DNA of 64,000 bases. Source: Microbacterium sp. LWH13-1.2 (GTDB lineage Bacteria > Actinomycetota > Actinomycetes > Actinomycetales > Microbacteriaceae). The notes below the pieces were generated by a model. It worked only from the letters and a program-made list of their open reading frames with translations, did no database searches and had not been told where the DNA came from. Location of the stretch: positions 2,666,001 through 2,730,000 of the forward strand of contig NZ_CP151635.1 of the NCBI RefSeq assembly GCF_038397735.1. Direction: 5' to 3'. Below, in pieces: positions 7,948 to 17,142 of this stretch (within the stretch, counting starts at the first letter, position 1; each line of letters starts with the position of its first letter). The translations under genes and the position numbers were made by a program.

Positions 7948-8637
7948 TCAGCCCGGGTGCAGCTCAGTCACCACTAGCTCCGTAGGCGCAGCGTCACGGT
8001 CCCAGAGGCCTGCGAAGGACTCCGCCAGAATGCCTTCGATGCCGGCTAGGGATCTGACGCGGAACACCGCGCCGAACGACCTGACCTCGCCGTGATCATT
8101 CAACCCGTGCGCTCGAAGACCATGGTCGACAGCAAGCATCCAGGTCTCCGCTGCCGACTTGAGGGCGGCGTAGTTCGCAGAACCGCCAGTCGGGCGGGAG
8201 ACGACGACGGAAGAGACGATCGCCGTGCGACCGGCCGAGGACAGTCTCAGATCAGTGTCGAACGCTCGCGACACATGCCTCAGGGCACTGAGACTCGACT
8301 CCAACGATCTGTACGCCTCGTCGGTCTGCCCGGCAAGACCACCGCCCCCGCTCCAACCGCCGACGAGATGGAGCACCCCGTCGACCGGCCCCCACGTGTC
8401 GAAGACTCGCTTGCGTAGCTCTGCGACCGATTCCTCGTTCGTGAGGTCAGCCCGCTGTACGTGCGCGTGCGGGAGTTCGTCTCGGCATCGAGCCAGCTTC
8501 CCCGCATCCCGACCAACGATGATCACTTGTGCGCCGCGGTCGAGAAGCGCCTTCGCGGAGGCGAATCCCGAAGCGGAGGTGCCCCCGGCGAGCAGCACGA
8601 GCCTGCCGGAAACGGGATGTTCGAGAGCGGTCTTCAT
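7948..8637 (-). CDS. SDR-family oxidoreductase
   Basis: 229-aa short-chain dehydrogenase/reductase. Rossmann start LVLLAGGTSASGFASAKALL is a variant of the usual TGxxxGxG; catalytic Ser lies in AIVSSVVVSRP and the Tyr/Lys pair in ANYAALKSAAE. ATG 8637 is chosen because GAGGAAC lies just upstream; an ATG 18 nt earlier lacks a site. It is 45 nt downstream of the ADP-forming acyl-CoA synthetase and probably shares its transcript. The substrate is unknown; context suggests a hydroxyacyl or ketoacyl intermediate. Confidence 0.85.
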   Translation of the reverse strand: MKTALEHPVSGRLVLLAGGTSASGFASAKALLDRGAQVIIVGRDAGKLARCRDELPHAHVQRADLTNEESVAELRKRVFDTWGPVDGVLHLVGGWSGGGGLAGQTDEAYRSLESSLSALRHVSRAFDTDLRLSSAGRTAIVSSVVVSRPTGGSANYAALKSAAETWMLAVDHGLRAHGLNDHGEVRSFGAVFRVRSLAGIEGILAESFAGLWDRDAAPTELVVTELHPG

Positions 8638-8682
8638 CTGAGTTCCTCGTTCGTTCAATGCGACCCGCTTCTGCGGAGCGTT

Positions 8683-10881
8683 CTAGGAATCAGCCGCGGC
8701 GCCTTGCCGAAGTGCAGGAACCTGTCGAAGCGCAGGAACGCCATCTCCGCTCCGCTCCTGTGCGACCAGCAACGCATCGACCACGAACGCGGCTCCCGTG
8801 GCCGGTTCGATGATCAGTGGGTTGAGGTCGCCCGCAGCGAGGGTGTCTTTCAGATCGTCTGCCATCCACGAGAGCTTCACGAGGAGGTTGACGACGGATC
8901 CGACGTCAACGACGGGATGAAGGTTCCGGAACCCATCAAGGAGCTGTGAGAGTCGAGTACCGTCGAGTAGTCGGTGCGCTGACTCCGGCGAGAGGGGCGC
9001 GATCGCGTACTCCACGTCGTCGAGTAGCTCGACCAGCACTCCGCCTATGCCGATTCCTACAGCCACGCCGATGTCAGGGTCCGAGACGAAGCCGAGGAAC
9101 GCTTCGATGCCCGCAGGGATCTGTCTCTGCACCTCGATGCCGCGAATATCAGCATCGGGTCGATGGCGATGCACGGATTCGAGAATCGCCGCCCACGCAT
9201 CGCGCAGTTGCCCCTCGTCCTGCAGGCCCAGCGCCACGCCACCGACATCTGAACGATGGGTGATGTCGGGAGAGTCGATCTTGGCCACGACCGGGTATCC
9301 GTTGCGCTCGCACCACCGGACCGCCTCGTCCACATCGCCGAACGAGTGCGAACTGACGGGACTGATCCCGTAGGCACCGAGAACCCGTCGCATGGAGTCC
9401 CGGTCGAGCACGCCCGAGGTGCGGGCGAGAGAGTCGCGGATCTCTTCAACGATCGCAATGCTGGGAACCGACGATGGGCGGTCGAGCAGGCGCGGGCCTT
9501 GTCCCGAAACCCGAGCGGCTGCGCGGACGGCCGTCAAGGCGTTGCGGAGACCCCGGAGCACCGGGATGCTCGCGTCGGTCGCCGGCACCCGCACTGGATG
9601 CACCGTCATCGAGGAGCTGGAGGCGAGGAGCACGGGCACGTCGGCCTCAGCATTCAGAAGCGTGAAGGCGTCGACGATGTCGTCTTCGTACTCCAACTCG
9701 ATCGCAGACAGGCTCGACTGCGCGTCGATGACGCCGAGTACGACGTCCACGCCATCGTCCTCACTGACGATCTGCAGGGTACGGCGGAACGTCTCGTCGT
9801 CCGCGTCCGCGCTCCCCCACGCATCGAGCGGGTTGATCGCGTGCATGTCCGGAAGGACTTCCTCGAGTCGCCGCTGCGTCTCCGGCGAGAACCGCGCCAA
9901 AGTCGCGCCCACCTGTTCCGCCAGATCGGCTGCCAGGGCCGCCTGCCCCCCGGAGAGAGTGACAATCGCGGTCCGCCCTGCTCCGATGGCTTGCCAGTCG
10001 ACGCGGGCGAGCAGATCGATTGCGGCTGCCAACTCGTCATAGTCCGCCAGGAGGGGCACGCCGATCTGCTCCATGTAGGCGTCGATGACCGTTCGGTTGC
10101 TGAGCATCGCTCCGGTGTGCGCGAGAGTCGCCGCCCGCCCTGAGTCGGACGAACCCACCTTCAACGCCACGACCGGCTTACCGGCCTCCCGTGCGGCTTC
10201 GACGGCCCGCGCCAGGCCGTCGGAGTCGTACACCGACTCCAGGATGAGTGCGATGACGCCTGTTCTGGAGTCCTCTGCGAGATATCGCACGTAGTCGGCG
10301 GTGGTCAGGGCCGCTTCGTTTCCGGTCGACACGATGTGGGAGAAGCCGACGCCGCTCGTCGACCGCGCGACGAAGATCGCCCCCGACCCCGACTGCGAGA
10401 CGATGGCGACGTTTCCGGCGGGAAGGTCAGCCAGGATCCCCTCGTCCGCCCACAGCATCGTACGGTCGTGCACGTTGATCAGTCCCATGCAGTTCGGCCC
10501 ATGGATGTGCATGCCGGAGTCGCGCGAGAAGTCTTTGATCGCCCGGATCTCGTCGGGGGTGAAGCCCACACTCATCACGAGTCCTGCCGTGACACCGACA
10601 GCGGCGAGGTCATGCAACGCAGGGAGCACGGCGCCTGCGCGAAGAGTCACGACGGCGAGGTCGGCGCCGGCCGCCTCGCTCACGTCTGAAAGCGCCTCGA
10701 TCCCCTCGATCGTGCCACCAGTCCGGCTGAGGACATCGATCCGGCCCGTGAACCCCCCATTACGGAGGTTGCGGAGCACCTGGTTCCCGGTCGCGTCGGT
10801 CCGGGTCGAAGACGCGCCGACGACAACGACTCGCCTCGGGGAGACGAGTGTGATCAGCGGGATGAGATCGGCGAGCGACAT
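8683..10881 (-). CDS. Acyl-CoA synthetase, ADP-forming (NDP-forming) type
   Basis: 732-aa single-chain enzyme fusing the alpha and beta parts of succinyl-CoA-synthetase-like ligases. Order: CoA-binding Rossmann domain (about 1-120, RRVVVVGASS), ligase-CoA domain with the phospho-His loop (AATLAHTGAML), then an ATP-grasp domain (about 490-715, GYPVVAKIDSPDITHRSDVG). Such enzymes activate acetate, branched or aromatic acids, for example feruloyl-CoA synthetase. Here it sits in a catabolic cluster with a flavin monooxygenase and an Opp-type importer, so it probably activates the imported acid or a product of it. An A+T-rich imperfect palindrome lies directly upstream. Confidence 0.88.
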   Translation of the reverse strand: MSLADLIPLITLVSPRRVVVVGASSTRTDATGNQVLRNLRNGGFTGRIDVLSRTGGTIEGIEALSDVSEAAGADLAVVTLRAGAVLPALHDLAAVGVTAGLVMSVGFTPDEIRAIKDFSRDSGMHIHGPNCMGLINVHDRTMLWADEGILADLPAGNVAIVSQSGSGAIFVARSTSGVGFSHIVSTGNEAALTTADYVRYLAEDSRTGVIALILESVYDSDGLARAVEAAREAGKPVVALKVGSSDSGRAATLAHTGAMLSNRTVIDAYMEQIGVPLLADYDELAAAIDLLARVDWQAIGAGRTAIVTLSGGQAALAADLAEQVGATLARFSPETQRRLEEVLPDMHAINPLDAWGSADADDETFRRTLQIVSEDDGVDVVLGVIDAQSSLSAIELEYEDDIVDAFTLLNAEADVPVLLASSSSMTVHPVRVPATDASIPVLRGLRNALTAVRAAARVSGQGPRLLDRPSSVPSIAIVEEIRDSLARTSGVLDRDSMRRVLGAYGISPVSSHSFGDVDEAVRWCERNGYPVVAKIDSPDITHRSDVGGVALGLQDEGQLRDAWAAILESVHRHRPDADIRGIEVQRQIPAGIEAFLGFVSDPDIGVAVGIGIGGVLVELLDDVEYAIAPLSPESAHRLLDGTRLSQLLDGFRNLHPVVDVGSVVNLLVKLSWMADDLKDTLAAGDLNPLIIEPATGAAFVVDALLVAQERSGDGVPALRQVPALRQGAAADS

Positions 10882-10890
10882 GAGAACTCC

Positions 10891-10916
10891 TTTTATGTAG
10901 CACTAACTATATAAAA
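10891..10916. promoter_or_regulatory. Imperfect palindrome over the acyl-CoA synthetase promoter
   Basis: TTTTATGTAG (10891-10900) and CTATATAAAA (10907-10916) are reverse complements at 9 of 10 positions, with a 6-bp spacer. The site lies 10 nt upstream of the ATG at 10881 and includes the only TATATA-like -10 box there. Similar TTTTATA half-sites occur upstream of both binding-protein genes in this region. Binding protein unknown; the TetR at 21018-21611 is one candidate. Confidence 0.45.
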
Positions 10917-11006
10917 AACGCGAGGACGCGTCCAGCGACGGTGCCAAAGACCGAGCGGTGGTCAGCCCGGCCGCTCCGGGCCGACCACCGCTCAACTCAC
11001 AGGCGC

Positions 11007-12656
11007 CTAGTCGGCGCTCCCGATGAAGGACAGTGAAGGAAGGTTGACGTACACCGAAGAGGTGATCACGCCGCCCAGACGATCGCTGACGAAGTTCACC
11101 TGGTAGGGATTGACGATGGAGATCGTCGCGGCACGCTCCTCGAAGCGATCCTGGATGTCGAGGGTGATCTCGGTGCGGCGCTTCTCGTCAAGTTCGCCGA
11201 CGGCCTCACCGAACAGTCCCGCGAGCTTCTCGTCCACGTAGCCATCCCAGTTGTAGAGGCCGTCGGGCAGGTAGTAGTAGCGGATCGAGGCGAGCGGCTC
11301 CTGCACGATGTCGCCACTGCTGCTCAGAAGCAGGTCGCTGTCCCCACGCACGGACGGGTCGTACATCGCCTGGGCGTACTCAAGCGGCTGGAGCGCCCTG
11401 ATCGAGACGCTAAGGCCCGCGGCCTCCGCCTGGGCCTGAACGAGCTGGCCGAGCTGAGAAGCCGTCTCGTCTCCGCTCGCCACGATCAACTCGATCTTCT
11501 GCCCCTCGGCTCCGGCCTCCTGCACCAGCCGCTTCGCCTTCTCCGGGTCGTAGCCGCGTTCGTCCGCGATCACGGACGTCCGCTTCTGCGTGCTCTCACG
11601 CACGGAGGCCGGCCACGAGTTGGGGCTGATCGCGGTGCTCCACGACCGGGCGGCACCGTGGAAGACCGTCTTCGCGATCGCGTCCCTGTCGATCATCTGT
11701 TGGAACGCCTGCCGCAGCGTGGCGTCGGTCGCGAGGATGCTGTCGGGGCTCGCAACACGGAGAGACCAGATCGTCGTGGTGTCGCCGTAGTACAGAGACC
11801 CGGTGTCGACGGCCTCCAAGGCAGGGATCGACGACGCGGGAATCTCCCATCCGCCATCGACTTCGCCGGTCGCCATCGCCTGAGTGAGCGCACTCGTATC
11901 GGTGATGAAGGTGAGGCGGACGTCGTCCACCTTTGCCGCTCGTTCTTCGTTCCAGTAGTTCTCATTCTTGACGAGCTGGATGTCGGTGCCGACGTTCCAC
12001 TGGGAGATCTCGAACGGGCCGGAACACATCAAGCCGCCGTCGGGGGTGCCGAGCGCCTCCCCGGCCTTCTCGCTGAACGCCTTCTCCATGACGACACCCC
12101 CGACGCCGACCATCGTTGGCAGGAAGGTGGCATCGGGGGCACTGAAGTCGATCGCGACCTCCGTGTCGGAGATGGCCGAGATCGACGCCACGTTGGCGAA
12201 CGTCGGCGCGAGGTAGGACGGCGGCGACGCCGCCCGGTTGAGGCTGTAAGCGATGTCCTCGGTCGTCAGCGGCGTCCCATCCCAGAACGTCGCGTCCGCA
12301 CGGAGGGTGAACACCGCCCTCAGCGGGGACTCCTGGGTCACGGACGCGAGGCCGGGCACGATCGCCCCCGACTCGTCCACGGAGAGCAGGGAGTCGCAGA
12401 CGCTGGTGACGACGGCCATCGCCGAATAGGTCGGGACGTTCGGCGGGTCCAGAGTGGCGGGCTCTCCGGACCCGAGGTTCCAGGTGATCGAGTCGACAGG
12501 CCCGTCCCCTCCCGGGGATCTGAGCACCGTCTTCACAGCGGCGTCCGGCGTCGTGTCCGGCGTCACCGCCGTACATCCGACCACCGAGCTCGCGGTCGCG
12601 ATGCTGACGGCGGCGGCGAGTGCGGCCCTGCGCAGGGTCCGGCGCGATCGGTTCAT
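11007..12656 (-). CDS. ABC importer substrate-binding lipoprotein (SBP_bac_5 family), copy 1
   Basis: 549-aa extracytoplasmic binding protein for a peptide/opine/nickel-type (Opp/Dpp) importer. Signal peptide with lipobox VVGC and lipidated Cys28. Family landmarks: WNLGSGEPATLDPP, ATFWDGTPLTTEDIAYSL, CSGPFEISQWNVGTD, and the conserved N-ENYWNE motif. ATG 12656 follows GAGAGGAAG by a normal distance; an ATG at 12680 would add eight residues. The matching permeases and ATPases are at 15335-19018, and a second, divergent paralogue is at 23899-25554, so one membrane core may serve two binding proteins. Ligand unknown. Confidence 0.9.
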   Translation of the reverse strand: MNRSRRTLRRAALAAAVSIATASSVVGCTAVTPDTTPDAAVKTVLRSPGGDGPVDSITWNLGSGEPATLDPPNVPTYSAMAVVTSVCDSLLSVDESGAIVPGLASVTQESPLRAVFTLRADATFWDGTPLTTEDIAYSLNRAASPPSYLAPTFANVASISAISDTEVAIDFSAPDATFLPTMVGVGGVVMEKAFSEKAGEALGTPDGGLMCSGPFEISQWNVGTDIQLVKNENYWNEERAAKVDDVRLTFITDTSALTQAMATGEVDGGWEIPASSIPALEAVDTGSLYYGDTTTIWSLRVASPDSILATDATLRQAFQQMIDRDAIAKTVFHGAARSWSTAISPNSWPASVRESTQKRTSVIADERGYDPEKAKRLVQEAGAEGQKIELIVASGDETASQLGQLVQAQAEAAGLSVSIRALQPLEYAQAMYDPSVRGDSDLLLSSSGDIVQEPLASIRYYYLPDGLYNWDGYVDEKLAGLFGEAVGELDEKRRTEITLDIQDRFEERAATISIVNPYQVNFVSDRLGGVITSSVYVNLPSLSFIGSAD

Positions 12657-12816
12657 ATCGTGCTTCCTCTCGACGTTCATCGCAGAGCCCTCGGGACGGA
12701 CTCCGGTTCCGTCATTGAACCGCAGATCGACCTTAATGTGGTGACTTTTATATAACGATCGCTCCGTCACGCGCATCCATGGCAATTTGAAAAATCTTCT
12801 TGCAAATGTCCATCTA

Positions 12817-12845
12817 TTGATACACACTGTGACTACTCGTACCAA
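12817..12845 (+). promoter_or_regulatory. Candidate promoter of the flavin monooxygenase operon
   Basis: TTGATA (12817-12822) and TACCAA (12840-12845) with a 17-bp spacer, giving a start near 12852 and a very short leader with AGGAG. On the other strand, TTTTATATAA at 12737-12746 provides the -10 region for the divergent binding-protein gene. Confidence 0.5.
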
Positions 12846-12864
12846 TTATGTGACAGGAGATGTT

Positions 12865-14133
12865 GTGAACACCATCGTCAGCACTGCAGAGACCACCCTC
12901 CTCGAGCGCGTGACCGAGATCTTCCCCCTGGTCCGCGATGCCGAGGAGATCATCGAGAACGAGCGGAGGATGCCTGCAGAGATCACCGACGCCCTCTACG
13001 AGTGCGGGATGTACCGCGCGTTCCTCCCGAAAGAGCTGGGTGGGTTGGAAGCGCACCCCGTCGAATGGCTCGAAGCCGTCGAGGCTCTCTCCCACGTGAA
13101 CGGCTCCGCCGGTTGGCTCTGCATGCTGCACACGGGGCAGACCTGGGCCGGGAAGGATGCGATGCGACGCATCCTCGAGGACGAACGATGGATCATCGCA
13201 GGCAACGGAGGCCGCGCCGGCGGGGTTGCGCGCGCCGTGGAAGGAGGCTACTGGGTATCAGGACGCTGGCCGTTCTCGAGTGGTTCCCCGGAAGCTACCC
13301 ATCTCTTCGGCCTGTGCGTGCTCCACGACGACAACGGCGAGGTCGTGCTCTCTCCGAAGGACGGCACTCCGTGGTTCGTCGTTCCCTACTTCCGCAGGGA
13401 GGACGTGACTCTTCACGACACCTGGGACGGTCTGGGTCTGCGCGGAACAGGAAGTGGCGACTTCTCGGTCGACGAAGAGGTCTTCGTTCCCGCCGACATG
13501 GTGGACGAGCGCGGCATCTGGGGGATCACCTACGGCACGCCGCATGAGAAGGGGCCATTCATCCAGGCCGCACACTCCGCCCATGCGCTCGGACTGGCAA
13601 CCGCCGCGCTGGAGGAGCTGATCAAGCAGACACACCTCAAAGCCCGTCGCGGCTCCTACCGTCAGCTTCGCTTCGCGACCGACGAGAACCTGCACATCGC
13701 CATCGCCCGGTCGGACGCGCGGATCCGCGCATCGCGGCTGCTGCAGAACGATGTGATCTCCCGCGCGTTCGAGAGTGCACAGAACAACCGCTTCATCGAC
13801 TACGAGCTCCGCGTGCTCATGGCGGAGATCAACACGTTCATCGTTCACGAGTGCCGAGACATCGTGAACACCCTGTTCGTCGAGAGCGGCGTGGGCGGTG
13901 TCGGGGCGAAGTCCCGTCTCGCACGGATCTTCCGCGACATGGCGGTGGCAGCGAACCACATCATCATCGCTCAGAACCAGCTTCCCTCCGTCGGCGCCTA
14001 CTGGATGACGCGCGACATGGAAGGCGGACCCTTCATCGACAACATCGAGATGTCCGCCATCTACCCCCCTCACCCGCAGTTCGCCGATCGCGCGAACATC
14101 CGGGTCGACCTCCCCACCCGGAAGCGGTCGTGA
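12865..14133 (+). CDS. Flavin-dependent monooxygenase, acyl-CoA dehydrogenase fold (group D)
   Basis: 422-aa oxygenase component of a two-component FADH2/FMNH2-dependent monooxygenase, resembling HsaA, 4-hydroxyphenylacetate hydroxylase C2 and DszC-type enzymes. Seen: ERRMPAEITDALYECGMYRAF, GSAGWLCMLHTGQTW and WDGLGLRGTGSGDF in the acyl-CoA-dehydrogenase-like order, and a C-terminal helical bundle ending near PSVGAYWMTRDME. A flavin reductase gene overlaps its stop codon, which supports a two-component system rather than a true dehydrogenase. GTG 12865 is chosen because AGGAG is 5 nt upstream; an earlier in-frame ATG at 12787 overlaps the divergent promoter. Substrate unknown; phenols or thioether/indole-like rings are typical. 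Confidence 0.87.
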   Translation: MNTIVSTAETTLLERVTEIFPLVRDAEEIIENERRMPAEITDALYECGMYRAFLPKELGGLEAHPVEWLEAVEALSHVNGSAGWLCMLHTGQTWAGKDAMRRILEDERWIIAGNGGRAGGVARAVEGGYWVSGRWPFSSGSPEATHLFGLCVLHDDNGEVVLSPKDGTPWFVVPYFRREDVTLHDTWDGLGLRGTGSGDFSVDEEVFVPADMVDERGIWGITYGTPHEKGPFIQAAHSAHALGLATAALEELIKQTHLKARRGSYRQLRFATDENLHIAIARSDARIRASRLLQNDVISRAFESAQNNRFIDYELRVLMAEINTFIVHECRDIVNTLFVESGVGGVGAKSRLARIFRDMAVAANHIIIAQNQLPSVGAYWMTRDMEGGPFIDNIEMSAIYPPHPQFADRANIRVDLPTRKRS

Positions 14134-14618
14134 TGAGCGCGCCGACACTGTCTGCCCTGCCCCTACTCGATGCGCAGGCACTGCGTGGCGCGTTCTCGCG
14201 TTTCGCCACGGGCGTCACGATCGTCGGCTTCGAGGACCAGGACGGCATCCACGGACTCACCGTCAACGCCTTCACCTCTGTGTCACTGGATCCCCCTCTC
14301 CTTCTCGTGTCGATCCAGAAGACGTCTCGGTCACACGAGCGGCTCCTGCAGCAGTCGTTCTCTGTGAGCATCCTCGCGGACACGCACGCGGCGGCTGCGC
14401 GGTCCTTCGCCTCGAAGGACCGCGCAGGGGCACCGGACTGGGATCGTTCCGGTCGAGTGCCTCGAATCGCTGACGCGATCGGATGGTTCGAATGCGAGCA
14501 CTGGGCGCAGTACGATGCCGGCGATCACACCCTCGTGATCGGGAAGATCACGGCCTTCGGGACGACCGAAGGAGAGCCGTTGCTATTCTTCAATGGTGCG
14601 CTCACCGGACTCAACTGA
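14133..14618 (+). CDS. Flavin reductase, partner of the monooxygenase
   Basis: 161-aa HpaC/HsaB-type NAD(P)H:flavin reductase with the FMN-binding split-barrel fold. Landmarks: FSRFATGVTIVGFED, GLTVNAFTSVSLDPPLLLVSI and the closing LLFFNGALTGL. Its ATG shares the final A of the upstream TGA, so it is translationally coupled to the monooxygenase and would supply reduced flavin to it. Confidence 0.9.
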   Translation: MSAPTLSALPLLDAQALRGAFSRFATGVTIVGFEDQDGIHGLTVNAFTSVSLDPPLLLVSIQKTSRSHERLLQQSFSVSILADTHAAAARSFASKDRAGAPDWDRSGRVPRIADAIGWFECEHWAQYDAGDHTLVIGKITAFGTTEGEPLLFFNGALTGLN

Positions 14619-14623
14619 CGACC

Positions 14624-15328
14624 ATGGCTATGCCGGCCTTCTTCGTCATGTCCCGCGGGAAGCGACACGCTGAGTTGGCGACATCCGATTCTTCGACGAC
14701 CGTGGAGCGGTCGATCGCCCTGCTCTGGGAGCTCTACGCGAATCCAGAGGGGCTCTCCGCATCCGACCTCGCGCGCCGGCTCGACACGCAGCGCACGGCT
14801 CTCTACCGTCTCTTGCGACCGTTCCTGCGGACGCAGTTCATCCGCAGGGACGATCGCAAGCGCTACTACCTCGGGTTCGGCATCACGGCGCTTGCTCGAG
14901 CGGTCGCCGAGCCCATCGAGAACCTCGTCCGAGATTCGCTCCAGAAGCTCGCTGATGACACGGACTGCTCGGCGATGATCATCGCCGACACGGACGGCAT
15001 CCTGGTCACCGTCGCGAGCGCCGGACCGCAGCGTCCCGGCATGCATGTCGCCGCGCCGCCAGGATTCGTGCATGAGAACAACGACGTCGCTCTCAGAGCG
15101 ATCGACGCAGGCAGGGGGGTGGCGGCGACCGAACCGCTCGCGGATGCCGCAGGATTCAGCAATGCGATCGGTGGACTGGCGACGACGATCGCGCTCCCCC
15201 TTCACGTGCCGATCATCGGATCGGACGCGTGCATACTACTGGCCTCCGTCACTCCTTTCCGGCTCGACGACGTGCTCCCCCTTCTCTCACGAGCCGTCGA
15301 AGAGGTCGCTCGCTCACAGCGTTCCTGA
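14624..15328 (+). CDS. IclR-family transcriptional regulator
   Basis: 234-aa regulator. Winged HTH at about residues 20-80 (TTVERSIALLWELYANPEGL, SASDLARRLDTQRTALYRLL) and an IclR effector domain afterwards. It begins 5 nt after the flavin reductase stop with no separate ribosome site, so it is coupled to the monooxygenase operon it probably controls. ATGs at 14630 and 14648 are alternative starts. It converges with the oppF-type gene, only 6 nt away. Confidence 0.85.
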   Translation: MAMPAFFVMSRGKRHAELATSDSSTTVERSIALLWELYANPEGLSASDLARRLDTQRTALYRLLRPFLRTQFIRRDDRKRYYLGFGITALARAVAEPIENLVRDSLQKLADDTDCSAMIIADTDGILVTVASAGPQRPGMHVAAPPGFVHENNDVALRAIDAGRGVAATEPLADAAGFSNAIGGLATTIALPLHVPIIGSDACILLASVTPFRLDDVLPLLSRAVEEVARSQRS

Positions 15329-15334
15329 TCTCTC

Positions 15335-16135
15335 TCACCGACGTTTGCGCTGCGGCGGTGTCCAGCCCGGTACCGGCACGGACTCTATGAGCCTGCGGGT
15401 ATAGGCGGCCTGAGGATCGTCCAGCACCTTGTCGATGGGGCCTTCCTCGACCACGGTTCCGTCCCGCATCACCAGAACGCGATCGCAGATCTGACGGACG
15501 ACGGCCAGGTCGTGCGAGACGAACAGATACGCCAGCTGAGTCTCCTCGCGGAGGTCACTGAGCAATCTGAGCACCTGCGCCTGGACGCTGACGTCGAGCG
15601 CCGACACCGCCTCGTCCAGGATCAGCAGGTGCGGCTGCGGCGCCAAGGCCCGCGCGATCGCGAATCGCTGCCGCTGACCTCCGGACAGATGCCGGGGATA
15701 GGAATCGGCGTGGTGCCCCTCCAGCCCGACACGCTCCAGCAGCGTGCGTGCGAACTCGTTCGTCGATTGACCAGCCGGTGTGCCATGGATGGCGAAGATC
15801 TCCGCGAGACACGCTCCGAGCTTCTGGCGAGGGTCCAAGGATCCGAACGGGTCCTGGAAGACCATCTGCACTCGTCGGGCCTGGGCGCGGCGAGCGACCG
15901 CTGTCCGGGCGGGTCTCGTCTGCTCGCCCCAGAAGGTGATCCGCCCCTCTGTGGTCCGCTCGAGTCCCGCGATCATTCGCGCGGTGGTGGACTTCCCCGA
16001 ACCCGACTCACCGACGATTCCGACGGATTCACCGGGCATCAGGTCGAAACTCACGTCGTCCACGGCTCGAAACTCACCCCCGGGGGAGGGGAAGACCTTC
16101 GTCACGTGTTCCAGTGAGACAAGAGATGCGGTCAC
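15335..16135 (-). CDS. Opp/Dpp-type ABC importer ATPase (OppF-like)
   Basis: 266-aa cytoplasmic ATPase of the importer. Walker A GESGSGKST, signature LSGGQRQRF, Walker B LLILDEAVSALD (Ala where Pro is usual) and switch LFVSHD. GTG 16135 overlaps the upstream ATPase stop (GTGA), which fixes the start; a longer frame runs back into that gene. It is last in a five-gene chain of overlapping frames: amidase, OppB, OppC, OppD, OppF. Confidence 0.92.
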   Translation of the reverse strand: MTASLVSLEHVTKVFPSPGGEFRAVDDVSFDLMPGESVGIVGESGSGKSTTARMIAGLERTTEGRITFWGEQTRPARTAVARRAQARRVQMVFQDPFGSLDPRQKLGACLAEIFAIHGTPAGQSTNEFARTLLERVGLEGHHADSYPRHLSGGQRQRFAIARALAPQPHLLILDEAVSALDVSVQAQVLRLLSDLREETQLAYLFVSHDLAVVRQICDRVLVMRDGTVVEEGPIDKVLDDPQAAYTRRLIESVPVPGWTPPQRKRR

Positions 16136-17142
16136 TGTGCGGTCCTCTCCAGCAGGGTACGAATCTCTTGAGTCCGCACGCACGCCGACACGCTGTCTTC
16201 ACCCACCGGCCGCAAGCGCGGTTCGCTCCCGGCGCATTCGGGCTCGACGAAGCGGCATCGATCCGCGAAGGCGCAGCGATCATGCACGGATGATGCGAGC
16301 GTCGGGACTCCCGGGATGCTGGCGGGGAGCTCGCGTCTCGTCAGGGAGGGGCGCGCGGCCAGCAACGCCGAGGTGTAGGGGTGGGTCGGAGTGCTCGTCA
16401 CCGAGCGCGCCGGCCCCGCCTCGATGATGCGCCCCGCGTACATCACCACCAGTCGATCGGTCGTGGCCGCGGCGAGATCGAGATCATGGGTCACGAAGAG
16501 GAGCCCGACATCGTGAGCCCGGATCACATCTCCGAAGATAGACATGACCTCCGCCTGAACGGTGACGTCGAGCGCCGTGGTCGGCTCGTCGGCGAGCAGG
16601 AGCTGAGGTTCGGGCATCAGGGCGGCGACGATCATCACGCGCTGCAGCAGACCCCCCGAGAGCTGCGCGGGGTACTGCTTCATCTGCCGCGCGGGATCGC
16701 GGAATCCCACCTCTTCGAGAAGTCGCGCCGCGCGATCCCGCGCCTCGCGGCGGGACAGGCGGCGATCGGCCACGACCGCCTCCGTAAGGAAGTCGCCGAT
16801 GGTCCACAGCGGGTTGATGTGCGCTCGAGGGTCCTGGTAGATCATCCCCACCCGACGAGACCGAAACCTCGCGAGGTGCGAAGGTCGCATCGAGAGGATG
16901 TCCTCGCCGTCGAACTCGATGCGGCCCTCACTGCTGAACCCCTTGGGCAGTTGTCCCATCACCGCTCGCAACGTCATCGACTTGCCCGAGCCGGACTCGC
17001 CGACGACGCCGACGGCTTCGCCAGGGCGCACGTCGAGGTCGACTCCGCTGAGGACCGGGACGAGCTCACGTCCGATCCGATTGCGCACGTGCAGGCCCCG
17101 GATCGAGAGCAGTGGCGGCCGAGATGCTTCTGTGTGTGTCAT
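16132..17142 (-). CDS. Opp/Dpp-type ABC importer ATPase (OppD-like)
   Basis: 336-aa ATPase. Walker A GESGSGKSM, signature AQLSGGLLQRV and Walker B LLLADEPTTALD. The C-terminal oligopeptide-ABC extension is present with the Cys cluster CAFADRCRFVEPEC that in some homologues binds an iron-sulfur cluster. ATG 17142 overlaps the OppC stop (ATGA). It pairs with the downstream OppF-like protein. Confidence 0.92.
   Translation of the reverse strand: MTHTEASRPPLLSIRGLHVRNRIGRELVPVLSGVDLDVRPGEAVGVVGESGSGKSMTLRAVMGQLPKGFSSEGRIEFDGEDILSMRPSHLARFRSRRVGMIYQDPRAHINPLWTIGDFLTEAVVADRRLSRREARDRAARLLEEVGFRDPARQMKQYPAQLSGGLLQRVMIVAALMPEPQLLLADEPTTALDVTVQAEVMSIFGDVIRAHDVGLLFVTHDLDLAAATTDRLVVMYAGRIIEAGPARSVTSTPTHPYTSALLAARPSLTRRELPASIPGVPTLASSVHDRCAFADRCRFVEPECAGSEPRLRPVGEDSVSACVRTQEIRTLLERTAQ

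Noticed and set aside
11007..12656. Nickel- or dipeptide-specific binding protein
   Set aside because: The SBP_bac_5 family covers many ligands; nothing in the sequence identifies one.
12787..12864. N-terminal extension of the flavin monooxygenase from ATG 12787
   Set aside because: It would cover the promoter, lacks a ribosome site, and GTG 12865 has AGGAG at the right distance.
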